From contig DATLJS010000020.1 in assembly GCA_035538795.1 (NCBI GenBank), positions 434,001 through 498,000 of the forward strand: 64,000 bases of DNA. The letters are read 5' to 3'. The DNA comes from JAJZGK01 sp035538795 (lineage in GTDB: Bacteria; Pseudomonadota; Alphaproteobacteria; Rhodospirillales; Magnetospirillaceae). Positions within the stretch are counted from its first letter, which is position 1; each line of letters begins with the position of its first letter. The notes below the pieces were generated by a model. That model worked only from the letters and a program-made list of their open reading frames with translations. It searched no databases and was not told the DNA's origin. A program made the translations under genes and the position numbers. Positions 17,452-25,662 of the stretch are shown here, one piece after another.

Positions 17452-18762
17452 ATGAGCGACCGTCAACTGGGCTTCGACACCCTGCAGCTTCACGCCGGAC
17501 AGGTTCCCGACCCCGCCACGGGAGCGCGGGCGGTGCCGATCTATCAGACCACCTCTTTCGTCTTCAAGGACTTCGCCTTCGCCAAGGCGGTCAGTTCGGC
17601 GGAAGCGGCCGGCTATGATTACAGCCGCATCATCAATCCCACCAACGAAGTGCTGGAAAACCGCATCGCCGCCCTGGAAGGCGGCAGCGGCGCCCTGGCG
17701 GTGGCTTCGGGCTCGGCGGCCACCGCCACCACCATCTTGAACATCGCCCATGCCGGCGACGAGATCGTGGCGGCCAAGACACTGTATGGCGGCAGCTTCA
17801 ATCTGTTCGTCAATACCCTGCCCAAGCATGGCATCAAGACGACGCTGGTCGATCCCGCCGACCCGGAGAACTTCCGCCGCGCCGTCACCGAACGGACCAA
17901 AGCCCTGTTCGTCGAAACCATCGGCAACCCCGATATCAACATCGTCGATTTCGAAGCCGTCGCCCGCATCGCCGAAGAGAGCCGCATTCCGCTGATCGTC
18001 GACAACACCTTCGGCACGCCCTATCTGTTCCGCCCCTTCGACTACGGCGCCAATATCAGCGTGCATTCGGCCACCAAATATATCGGCGGCCACGGCACCA
18101 GCATCGGCGGGCTGATCGTCGACGGCGGCAATTTCAATTGGGGCAACGGCAAATTCCCCGGCTTCACCACTCCCGATCCGGCCTACAGCAACTTCGTCCA
18201 CTGGGAAAAGTGGGGCGACCAGGCCTTCATCGTCAAAGCCCGGCTGCATTACCTGCGGGATCTGGGCGCCTGCCTGAGCCCCTTCAACGCCTTCCTGTTC
18301 CTGCAAGGGCTGGAAACCCTGTCGCTGCGCCTGGACCGCCAGGTGTCGTCGACCCAGCGCATCGCCGAATATCTTGATGCCAGCCCCTATGTGGAATGGG
18401 TCAATTATCCCGGCCTGGAAAGCAGCCCCTATCATGATCTGGCGAAGAAATATCTGCCCAAAGGGCCGGGCGGCATTCTGACTTTCGGCATCAAGGGCGG
18501 CTTCGAGCAGGCCAAGACTTTCATCGAATCCCTGAAAATTTTCTCGTTTCTGGCCAATGTCGGCGATTCCAAATCGCTGGTGGTGCACCCCGCCACCGTC
18601 ACCCACGGCCAGCTGACCGAAGCAGAACAGCGTCTGGCCGGCGTCAAACCCGAACAGATCCGCTTCTCAGTCGGCACCGAGGACATCGACGATCTGTTGT
18701 GGGACATCGGGCAAGCCTTCGAGCGCACCTTTGACGAAACGACACAGGAGGCGGCGCAATGA
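17452..18762 (+). CDS. metY: O-acetylhomoserine sulfhydrylase family enzyme
   Basis: A 436-residue PLP enzyme, the usual length for MetY, which replaces the acetyl group of O-acetylhomoserine with sulfide or methanethiol to give homocysteine or methionine. Lys209 in HSATKYIGGHGTSIGG binds PLP; NTLPKHGIKT and IKGGFEQAKTFIESLK are typical MetY regions. In this operon it could capture methanethiol released from a larger compound. GGAG before 17452 and the ATGA overlap with the downstream methyltransferase support co-translation. A second copy lies at 24286. Confidence 0.87.
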   Translation: MSDRQLGFDTLQLHAGQVPDPATGARAVPIYQTTSFVFKDFAFAKAVSSAEAAGYDYSRIINPTNEVLENRIAALEGGSGALAVASGSAATATTILNIAHAGDEIVAAKTLYGGSFNLFVNTLPKHGIKTTLVDPADPENFRRAVTERTKALFVETIGNPDINIVDFEAVARIAEESRIPLIVDNTFGTPYLFRPFDYGANISVHSATKYIGGHGTSIGGLIVDGGNFNWGNGKFPGFTTPDPAYSNFVHWEKWGDQAFIVKARLHYLRDLGACLSPFNAFLFLQGLETLSLRLDRQVSSTQRIAEYLDASPYVEWVNYPGLESSPYHDLAKKYLPKGPGGILTFGIKGGFEQAKTFIESLKIFSFLANVGDSKSLVVHPATVTHGQLTEAEQRLAGVKPEQIRFSVGTEDIDDLLWDIGQAFERTFDETTQEAAQ

Positions 18763-19745
18763 GCATTCCCACCACGCCGTTGGCGACGCGCATTTCGGTC
18801 AACAGCCGCCGTTTTTTCGGCATCGCCGAACCCACGGCCATAAAGCCCACGCTGGGCATTCTGGTCAGCGATCATTGCTACGAGCCGCGCACCGACGATC
18901 TGGAAGCCGATTGGGTGGCCAGCGTCGCCACCCCGGCCTTCAAGCTGATCGCCCAGTCCCGCCCGCCGCAGGCGCGGCGGTCCTTCGCCAGCATCGGCAC
19001 TGGCTCGGGGCTCGACGCCCTGGCTGCCGTCGAAGTGCTGGGAGCGCGCACCGTCGGCGTCACCGACGTGCATGCCGACGTAGTGGCCGCCGCCGCACGC
19101 AACATCCGCGACAACCTGAAAGAAGGCGTCGAAGTGACGCTGCATGCCGGGTACGGCGACCTTTTAAGCCCGTTGCAGGACGGCGGCAGCCGCTTCGACA
19201 TCATCTACGAAAACCTGCCCAACGTGCCCCTGGCCGAGGACGGCAATCTGGAGGCGGCGCGCACCAGCTCGGCCTATGTGCCGCCCCGCACGGAGCCCGT
19301 CCCCGACCATGTGCGCGACAATCTGCTGGTGCTGCATTATTTGGCCCTGGTGCAGGCCCGCGATTTCCTGACGCCGGGCGGAGCGGTTCTGTCCACTCTC
19401 GGCGCCCGGGTACCGTTGCGCTCGTTCCTCGACATGGCGGAACAGGCTGGCTATGCCGCCGGCTTTCTGACCTACACATGGAAGGTTCAAGCGGATCCCC
19501 AGGATATCATCAGCAGTTACGCCGCCTGGCAGCGCAACGGACTGGGGCCGTTTTACTTTCATCACGCCGACGACCTGAAGGCGGCTTTCAGCATCCTCGA
19601 CCCGCTGGAAGCCGGAAAGCGAGCCCTGGAGATCGAGGAAGCCCTGGCTCCGAAACGCCTGGATGCCTTCGCCGCCTTCGAAGCCCTGCGCCGGGGCGCC
19701 CGCATCGGCCATCCGGTGGCGGTGCTGAAATCGGAGTTGCGCTGA
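18759..19745 (+). CDS. SAM-dependent class I methyltransferase, possible S-methyltransferase
   Basis: The 328-residue protein has motif I ASIGTGSGLDA at about 77-87, an acidic residue at TDVHAD in motif II and the motif IV loop IYENLPNVPL at 149-158, where HemK/PrmC-type enzymes have NPPY. An N-terminal extension of about 75 residues precedes the Rossmann core. No exact function is recognised. Its place between an OAH sulfhydrylase and a DMSP-lyase-like cupin suggests methylation of a thiol or thioether sulfur, as in methionine S-methylation. It is coupled to metY by ATGA and ends just before the cupin. Confidence 0.7.
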   Translation: MSIPTTPLATRISVNSRRFFGIAEPTAIKPTLGILVSDHCYEPRTDDLEADWVASVATPAFKLIAQSRPPQARRSFASIGTGSGLDALAAVEVLGARTVGVTDVHADVVAAAARNIRDNLKEGVEVTLHAGYGDLLSPLQDGGSRFDIIYENLPNVPLAEDGNLEAARTSSAYVPPRTEPVPDHVRDNLLVLHYLALVQARDFLTPGGAVLSTLGARVPLRSFLDMAEQAGYAAGFLTYTWKVQADPQDIISSYAAWQRNGLGPFYFHHADDLKAAFSILDPLEAGKRALEIEEALAPKRLDAFAAFEALRRGARIGHPVAVLKSELR

Positions 19746-19749
19746 CGTG

Positions 19750-20415
19750 ATGTTTCCGCCCAACGCCGCCCAGACCACCATCTTGTTGCAGGCGATGCGA
19801 AAGCACTTCCTGAACGGCAGCCACTTGAACAGTGAAGCCGAAGCCGAGCGGCGGCAGGTGGCATCCTTGCTGGATACCGCCAGCAAGGCGGCGCTGCCCT
19901 GTCACCCGTCGGGGCACGGTGTCCTGGAGCATCTCCCAGCCGTTCTGGAACTGCTGAAGCGAAACGCTCCGGCCTTGTCCCAAGCCCTCTCGCCCATCGC
20001 CGACGGTCTGCCCTGGCGCTACAGCTACCGTCCCCGAGCCGATTTTCCCAACCTGGAAAGGCGTATGGCCTGGAGCGAAATCGTCGGCCCGCCGCAAAGC
20101 CTGTTCCACAGCAGCGAGGTTTGCTTCGGTCTGACCCTGATCGGACCGCACACCCATTACCCGGCGCATCGGCACCCCGCCGTCGAGCTGTATCAGGTGA
20201 TCGCCGGAACCGCCCAATGGCAGTTGAACGGGCAATGGAGCCCGAAGCCGCCGGGCAGTTTCATCCTGCATCCCGCCGATGCCGTTCACGCCATGCGAAC
20301 CGGCGACCAGCCCCTGCTAGCGCTCTATTCCTGGAGCGGCGACATCCATACCTTGTCCAGCTTCAGCGACGCCTCAGAAACCTTAGAATCGGAACCCAGA
20401 AAGGAGGCCTCATGA
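19750..20415 (+). CDS. cupin of the DMSP lyase (DddL/DddQ-like) family
   Basis: A 221-residue cupin. The metal site pattern PAHRHPAVELYQV gives His140, His142, Glu146 and Tyr148, with His180 in the second cupin motif. This HxHxxxEY...H set and the upstream PWRYSYRPR/MAWSEIVGP regions match the dimethylsulfoniopropionate lyase family, which uses a Tyr base to release DMS and acrylate. Activity on DMSP itself is not shown; a related sulfonium compound is equally possible. ATG 19750 is preferred to GTG 19747. It overlaps the GS-like gene by four bases, so the two are probably made together. Confidence 0.78.
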   Translation: MFPPNAAQTTILLQAMRKHFLNGSHLNSEAEAERRQVASLLDTASKAALPCHPSGHGVLEHLPAVLELLKRNAPALSQALSPIADGLPWRYSYRPRADFPNLERRMAWSEIVGPPQSLFHSSEVCFGLTLIGPHTHYPAHRHPAVELYQVIAGTAQWQLNGQWSPKPPGSFILHPADAVHAMRTGDQPLLALYSWSGDIHTLSSFSDASETLESEPRKEAS

Positions 20416-21710
20416 CCGGGACCGTCTTCCCCCTTCCCGAAGGCACCCACACCGTCGTCCTGGGGGTTGGCGACGTCAACGGCGTGATGCGCGGCAAGCG
20501 CATTCCCGCCAGCCACTGGCAAGCCACCTGCGAGGACGGCAACGCCATCATCGCCGCCCTGTTCGCCATGGATATGACCAGCGACATCTGGGACACGCCC
20601 TATTGCAGCTTCGACAACGGCTATGTCGACATGCACATTTTCCCGTTGGGTTCTCCGGCGGCAGTGCCCTACGAACCCGGCGTCGCCATCGCCCTGGCCC
20701 GCGCCGAGGGATTGGATCACCAGCCGGTGCCCATCGACCCCCGCGGCGCCTTGCTGGCGCAAGTGGAACGGGCTAAAGGCCTGGGGCTGGACGTTCAGGT
20801 CGGCGCCGAACTGGAATTCTATCTGCTGGACCCGCAAACCAAGCGGCCGCGAGATCACGGCATTTCGGTCTACGGCATCAATCGCTCGACCCAGATGGAG
20901 CATGTTATCGGCCCCATCCGCAACCATCTGAACGCCATGGGCGTTCCCATCGAGCAATCGAATCCGGAATACGCTCCCGGCCAGGTGGAAGTGAACATCC
21001 GCTATGCCGACGCCCTGACCAGCGCCGACCGCGTGGTGCTGTTCCGCACCGCGGTCAAAGAAATCGCCGCCCGCGAAGGCTATCTGGCCACCTTCATGGC
21101 CAAACCTTTCATTGACCAGTCGGGCAGCGGCTTCCACACCCATTATTCGCTGTGGAAGGACGGGCGGAACCTGTTCGCCGACCGTGGAAAACTCTCCGAG
21201 ACCGGCCTGTCGTTCCTGGCCGGATTGCAGAAGCGGATGGCCGAAACATCGCTGGCCGGCTCGATCACCCCCAACGCCTATCGCCGACGACGCCCTTACA
21301 GCTTCTGCCCCGTCAACGCCAGTTGGGGCGTGGACAACCGCACCGTCGCCTTGCGCATCATTGAGGGCAAGGACAGTCAGGTCCGGGTGGAAAAACGCGA
21401 CGGCGCCGCCGACTGCAACCCCTATTACCTGCTGGCCGCCGACATCGCCGCCGGTCTGGACGGCATCGAACAAGGCTTGCTGCCGCAGGGCCCGCCGGTG
21501 ACCGGCAACGCTTACGAAACGCCGGGCATCGCCCCCTTGCCCACCGACATCCGCGCCGCCGCCGACTTGGCCCGTTCCTCCGCCTTCCTGGAAAAAGTGT
21601 TGGGCCGCGACCGCCTGTCGATCCTGCTCAAACAGGCCGAGCGGGAAATCGAGTTCGTGGAAAATCAGGTCACGCCGGTCGAGACCGAACGCTACTTGCT
21701 GAATTTCTGA
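20412..21710 (+). CDS. glutamine synthetase-like gamma-glutamyl ligase
   Basis: AAGGAGG at 20401-20407 and the ATGA overlap set the start at 20412, giving 432 residues, close to PuuA-type enzymes and shorter than GlnA. GAELEFYLLD carries the metal-binding Glu133/Glu135 region, NPEYAPGQVEVN the second metal site, and SGSGFHTHYSL the ATP-binding His region. The N-terminal beta-grasp is short. PuuA-like proteins glutamylate amines to protect them before oxidation or transamination. With the upstream permease and aminotransferase it would form a Puu-like amine route with sulfur enzymes inserted. Confidence 0.82.
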   Translation: MTGTVFPLPEGTHTVVLGVGDVNGVMRGKRIPASHWQATCEDGNAIIAALFAMDMTSDIWDTPYCSFDNGYVDMHIFPLGSPAAVPYEPGVAIALARAEGLDHQPVPIDPRGALLAQVERAKGLGLDVQVGAELEFYLLDPQTKRPRDHGISVYGINRSTQMEHVIGPIRNHLNAMGVPIEQSNPEYAPGQVEVNIRYADALTSADRVVLFRTAVKEIAAREGYLATFMAKPFIDQSGSGFHTHYSLWKDGRNLFADRGKLSETGLSFLAGLQKRMAETSLAGSITPNAYRRRRPYSFCPVNASWGVDNRTVALRIIEGKDSQVRVEKRDGAADCNPYYLLAADIAAGLDGIEQGLLPQGPPVTGNAYETPGIAPLPTDIRAAADLARSSAFLEKVLGRDRLSILLKQAEREIEFVENQVTPVETERYLLNF

Positions 21711-21720
21711 AGACGCGAAA

Positions 21721-21744
21721 GGCCGGTCCCCTCCCGAACCGGCC
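21721..21744. terminator. hairpin between convergent GS-like and ferredoxin genes
   Basis: GGCCGGT at 21721-21727 pairs with ACCGGCC at 21738-21744. The flanks are pyrimidine-rich but lack a long T-run, so termination strength is uncertain in both directions. Confidence 0.5.
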
Positions 21745-21760
21745 CTTCTCCCCCCTCTTT

Positions 21761-22045
21761 CTAAAGCTCTATCGTCACATCGCTTGCCGGCCGCACGCAG
21801 CACAGCAGCACATGGCCGTCCTCTGGCGCATGAAAGGGCTCGTCGGCATAGACGACCTCTCCTTCCGTCAACCTGACCTTGCAGGCTCCGCAGCTTCCCG
21901 TGCGACAGCCATAGGCCGGCGACAGATTCTGTTCCTCGGCGAATTCCAGCAAATTGGGAAAGCCGTCGTTCCAAACGGCGCCCCCTCCCGATCGGCTGAA
22001 CCGTACCAGCGGTTTGGGATCAGTCTTTGCGGCTGAGTCGGACAT
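21761..22045 (-). CDS. [2Fe-2S] ferredoxin, likely P450 electron donor
   Basis: A 94-residue plant-type ferredoxin. The cluster ligands are Cys-x4-Cys-x2-Cys in GCRTGSCGACK and a further Cys in LLCCVRP about 26 residues on. A short basic N-terminus precedes the beta-grasp fold. The gene overlaps the 3' end of the hydrolase-P450 fusion by 26 bases, so the two are translationally linked and the ferredoxin should feed electrons to that P450. No ferredoxin reductase is seen in the window, so a general one must be used. Confidence 0.88.
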   Translation of the reverse strand: MSDSAAKTDPKPLVRFSRSGGGAVWNDGFPNLLEFAEEQNLSPAYGCRTGSCGACKVRLTEGEVVYADEPFHAPEDGHVLLCCVRPASDVTIEL

Positions 22046-24128
22046 TGAGCTTTTCCAAACCGTTGACGAAATTGGAATTGACGAAAACCGGCGGGCCGGC
22101 CACCTCGATCTTCAGATTCCGGGCCAGGATTTCCTCAAGCAGGATGCCTATTTCCAGCCGGGCCAAAGCCGCGCCGATACAATTGTGGACGCCGCCGCCG
22201 CCATAGGCCACATGCCCCGGCGCGCGCGAACGGCCAATGTCGAAGCGCAGCGGATTGGTGAAACGGCTTTCGTCGAAATTGGCGCTGGCATACCAGATCA
22301 CCACCCGATCGCCCTCGGCGATATAGGTGCCGTCCAGATAGGTGTCCCTCGTCGCCGTGCGACGGAAATACAGGACCGGCGACGAAAAACGCACGCTTTC
22401 CTCCACCGCCCCGTCCAGCAGCGAGGGATCGCGCCGCACCCGTTCGAACTGATCGGGAAAGGCCGCCAATTGCAACGCCAGATGGGAAATGGCCGAGCGC
22501 GTCGTTTCGTTGCCGCCCAGCACCAGCAGGCGGAAGAAACTGGTGAACTCGTGATCGGTCAGACGCTCACCACCGACCTCCACCGTCACCAGCCGCGACA
22601 CCAGGTCGTCCTTGGGCTCGGCCCGCCGACGTTCCCCCAGGTTGCGGGCGTATTCGGCCATGCCGTGGGCGGCCGGATTGCCGAAGGGCAACAGGCGCAA
22701 AGGCGTGCGGTTGCCATAGGCCGTCTCGTCCAAGGGCGGTCGTGACGAAGTGCTCGCCACCAGTTGATCCGACAGCTCGATCATGTAGCCGTGATCTTCG
22801 GGCGGCAGGCCCAAAATGTCGCTGATGACGCTGATGGGAATGGGCTTGGCGATGGCCTCGACCCAATCGCCGCCGCCCTTGGTCAGCAGACCGTCCAACA
22901 GGGCGCCGGCATGCTTGCGGATGATGGGGGCGTAGTCGCGGATCGCCTTGGGGGTGAAGAAAGGATTCACCAACTGGCGCAGCCGGGTATGGTCGGGCGG
23001 ATCCATGTCGATCATCGAAGCCCGTGCCGCCAGGGCGTCGGCGTCGATGTTATGGATGTGCACGTGCCCTTTGGCCGAACTGAAAACGGCCGGATCGCGG
23101 GAAACCGCAGTCAGTTCATCGATGCGCCCCACCGACCAGAAACCGTCCTTGGCGTCGCCGCCGACGGCGTTCCAGGCCAGACCCGGCTGGCGGCGCAAAA
23201 GCGCGAAGGCCTGATGGGGAATGCCCTGGTCGTAAAGATCGGGATCGGCCAGATCGTAGAGGAAGGGCACGCGCCAAGCCCGGCGGCGAAGAAAATCCAC
23301 CAGATCGGCGGCCACCAGTTCGGGACGTTCCCAATGGGGGGCATGGCCGGTCCTGGCATAGGCGCGCAATTCGGCATCGGCCAATTCCCGAAGCAGCACT
23401 TGCTGGTCGTCGCGGGAAAACACGGCGTCCTGTTCGCCCCAGATCAGCAATGTCGGCGCCCGCACCGCCGCAAGGGAAACATCCTCTCGTCCGTCCAACA
23501 GGTCGTCCAATACCCGACGCCAGACATGCAGCGGCACCTGCGCCGATTCGCCGATCACCGCATCCAGAAACGGCTCCGGCAATGGCGAGGCGACGGTACC
23601 GGTTTGGAAATCGCGGATGAAGTCACGGTCGGGCGCCTGTTCCAGCGCATCCAGCGCCTGCTTCAGTTCGAGCAAACCGGCATTGGCCGAAGCTCCAGCG
23701 GCGGCGCCGATCAACACCAACCCGGCCACCCGTTCAGGAAAATCCGCCGCGATGCGCTGGGCCGTCAGGGTTCCCAGGGAATGGCCGACCACCACCACCG
23801 GCCGGCGGATGCCGAGATGATCCAGCAATGCCGCCGCGTCCTTGGCAAAATCCCGGCGACGATGGCTGGACAGACTTTTGGCCGAGGCGCCATGGCCGCG
23901 CTGGTCCGGCACGACCAGCCGCACGTGCGGCGGCAATTGCTCGATCAGACGGCTGAACGACAGGCTGGAATCGGTATAACCGTGCAGCAACAGCAACACA
24001 GGGCCGTCTTCGGGGCCAACGATGCCGTACCGCAAAGCCGGATTTCCCGGCTGATCAGGCAGAATGAAGCTGTGAAAGGCGAGACCGGCGCTGTCGTCCG
24101 GCTGATGCGTGCTGCGATCCAACCCCAT
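22020..24128 (-). CDS. alpha/beta-hydrolase - cytochrome P450 fusion protein
   Basis: A continuous 702-residue frame joins two enzymes. Residues 1 to about 285 form an alpha/beta hydrolase: oxyanion HGYTDS, nucleophile GHSLG (Ser117), Asp234 in WGEQDAVF and His262 in TGHAPHW. From about 290 to 702 comes a P450: I-helix GGNETT at 538-543, ExxR at 577-580 and haem loop GGGGVHNCIG with Cys650, closest to CYP125/142-like loops. Both sites are intact, and no stop or frameshift separates them. ATG 24128 (AGGA seven bases before) is preferred to an upstream TTG at 24158. A ferredoxin follows; the sulfhydrylase at 24286 diverges. The substrate may be an ester or thioester of a sulfur compound. Confidence 0.87.
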   Translation of the reverse strand: MGLDRSTHQPDDSAGLAFHSFILPDQPGNPALRYGIVGPEDGPVLLLLHGYTDSSLSFSRLIEQLPPHVRLVVPDQRGHGASAKSLSSHRRRDFAKDAAALLDHLGIRRPVVVVGHSLGTLTAQRIAADFPERVAGLVLIGAAAGASANAGLLELKQALDALEQAPDRDFIRDFQTGTVASPLPEPFLDAVIGESAQVPLHVWRRVLDDLLDGREDVSLAAVRAPTLLIWGEQDAVFSRDDQQVLLRELADAELRAYARTGHAPHWERPELVAADLVDFLRRRAWRVPFLYDLADPDLYDQGIPHQAFALLRRQPGLAWNAVGGDAKDGFWSVGRIDELTAVSRDPAVFSSAKGHVHIHNIDADALAARASMIDMDPPDHTRLRQLVNPFFTPKAIRDYAPIIRKHAGALLDGLLTKGGGDWVEAIAKPIPISVISDILGLPPEDHGYMIELSDQLVASTSSRPPLDETAYGNRTPLRLLPFGNPAAHGMAEYARNLGERRRAEPKDDLVSRLVTVEVGGERLTDHEFTSFFRLLVLGGNETTRSAISHLALQLAAFPDQFERVRRDPSLLDGAVEESVRFSSPVLYFRRTATRDTYLDGTYIAEGDRVVIWYASANFDESRFTNPLRFDIGRSRAPGHVAYGGGGVHNCIGAALARLEIGILLEEILARNLKIEVAGPPVFVNSNFVNGLEKLNVRLSRKD

Positions 24129-24285
24129 GATCTGTTCCTGTCCTGAAGACTGAGGCAAGCGACGGCCGTCCCTTCGGCCGCCATCAACAGAAGCATATCG
24201 CTGATTCTTGTTGTTAGTCTACTTTATTTGTGGATTTAATAGAATAAAGCACAGCCGCTTATCGGCAAACAGCCGGAGACACCAG
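24129..24285. promoter_or_regulatory. divergent control region, P450 fusion / sulfhydrylase
   Basis: TTAGTCTACT at 24214-24223 contains the recurring GTCTAY motif, and TGTGGATTTAAT at 24229-24240 is identical to 4713-4724. TAGAATAAAG follows at 24240. The site lies 46-72 bases before the sulfhydrylase start, a plausible operator/promoter position. Confidence 0.5.
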
Positions 24286-25638
24286 ATGACCAAAGCTCCT
24301 CGCCTTCATCCGCAAACCCTGGCCCTGCATGGCGGTTCCTATCGAGCCGATCCCGCGACCGGCTCGGTGGCGGTGCCGATCTATCAGAGCACGTCGTTCC
24401 AGTTCCAAGACAGCGACCACGCCGCCCGGCTGTTCAATCTGGAAGAGGACGGCTTCGTCTATACCCGCACCCGCAACCCGACCCTGGATATCCTGGAGCA
24501 GCGGCTGACCGAGCTGGAAGGCGGCAAGGCCGCCCTGGCGGTGTCCTCGGGTCAAGCCGCCAGCGCTTTCGCCGTGTTGAATCTGGCTTCGGCTGGAGAC
24601 AACGTCGTCACCTCGACCGATCTGTACGGCGGCACCTGGAATCTGTTCGCCAACACCCTGAAGCAGGTCGGCGTCGAAGTCCGTTTCGTCGATCCCGCCG
24701 ATCCCGAAGCCTTTCGCCGCGCCACCGACGATAAAACCCGCGCCTATTACGCCGAAACCCTGGCCAATCCCAAGCTTCAGGTGTTTCCCATCGCCGAAGT
24801 GGCGACCATCGGCCGTTCTTTGGGCGTACCGCTGATTCTTGACAACACCGCCGCTCCATTGCTGGCCCGCCCGTTCGAACACGGCGCCGCCGTCGTCGTC
24901 TATTCGGCCACGAAATATATCGGCGGCCACGGCACCAGCATTGGCGGCATCATCATCGACGGCGGCACCTTTCCATGGGAAGACCATGCAGCCCGCCATT
25001 CCCTACTGACCCAGCCGGACGCCAGTTATCATGGCGCCGTCTGGACCGACGTCGCCAAGCCCTACGGCAACATCGCCTATGCCATCCGCGCCCGCACCCG
25101 GCTGATCCGCGACATCGGCGCCGTGCAATCGCCGTTCAACGCCTTCCAGATCATCCAGGGGGTGGAAACCTTGCCGCTGCGCATCGCCCAACACAGCCGC
25201 AACGCCCAGATCGTCGCCGATTATCTGTCGCGCCATCCGCAAGTGACCCGCGTCATTCATCCGTCCCAGCAGCGAGGCGAGGCCAAGCGCCGGGCCGACC
25301 ATTATTTGACCGGGGGATATGGCGGTCTGGTCGGCTTCGAGCTGAAGGGCGGAGCGGCCGCCGGCCGCATCTTCATCGACGGTCTGCAAGTGTTCTATCA
25401 CCTGGCCAACATCGGCGACGCCCGCTCTTTGGCCATTCACCCCGCCAGCACCACCCACTCTCAGCTTTCGCCCCAGGACCAGATCGTCAGCGGCGTCACC
25501 CCCGGGTATGTGCGCCTGTCGGTGGGATTGGAACATCCCGACGACATCCTGGCCGATTTGGATCAAGCGCTGAACCGGGTCAAGGCAGCCACCCCGCCCC
25601 TGTTGCACCGCCTGCTCAACCGCCTGCGCGCCGCTTGA
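24286..25638 (+). CDS. second O-acetylhomoserine sulfhydrylase-family enzyme
   Basis: A 450-residue PLP enzyme of the MetY branch; the PLP Lys210 is in YSATKYIGGHGTSIGG. It differs clearly from the 17452 copy in the active-site neighbourhood (for example NTAAPLLARPF in place of NTFGTPYLFRPF) and has a C-terminal extension rich in Leu/Arg. The frame is open 26 codons upstream, but ATG 24286 fits family alignment. Divergence from the P450 fusion and the oxygenase gene downstream suggest it takes a thiol released by oxidation. Its nucleophile may not be sulfide. Confidence 0.82.
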   Translation: MTKAPRLHPQTLALHGGSYRADPATGSVAVPIYQSTSFQFQDSDHAARLFNLEEDGFVYTRTRNPTLDILEQRLTELEGGKAALAVSSGQAASAFAVLNLASAGDNVVTSTDLYGGTWNLFANTLKQVGVEVRFVDPADPEAFRRATDDKTRAYYAETLANPKLQVFPIAEVATIGRSLGVPLILDNTAAPLLARPFEHGAAVVVYSATKYIGGHGTSIGGIIIDGGTFPWEDHAARHSLLTQPDASYHGAVWTDVAKPYGNIAYAIRARTRLIRDIGAVQSPFNAFQIIQGVETLPLRIAQHSRNAQIVADYLSRHPQVTRVIHPSQQRGEAKRRADHYLTGGYGGLVGFELKGGAAAGRIFIDGLQVFYHLANIGDARSLAIHPASTTHSQLSPQDQIVSGVTPGYVRLSVGLEHPDDILADLDQALNRVKAATPPLLHRLLNRLRAA

Positions 25639-25662
25639 AATCTCATTGGAAAGGCCTCTCTC

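Noticed and set aside
16615..18606. Long minus-strand open frame (663 codons) opposite aminotransferase, AhpD-like and metY genes
   Set aside because: Gly/Asp/Gln-rich shadow translation in the high-GC antisense frame; the plus-strand genes have full family motifs.
20325..21974. Minus-strand open frame of 549 codons opposite the GS-like gene
   Set aside because: Antisense shadow of a well-supported gene.
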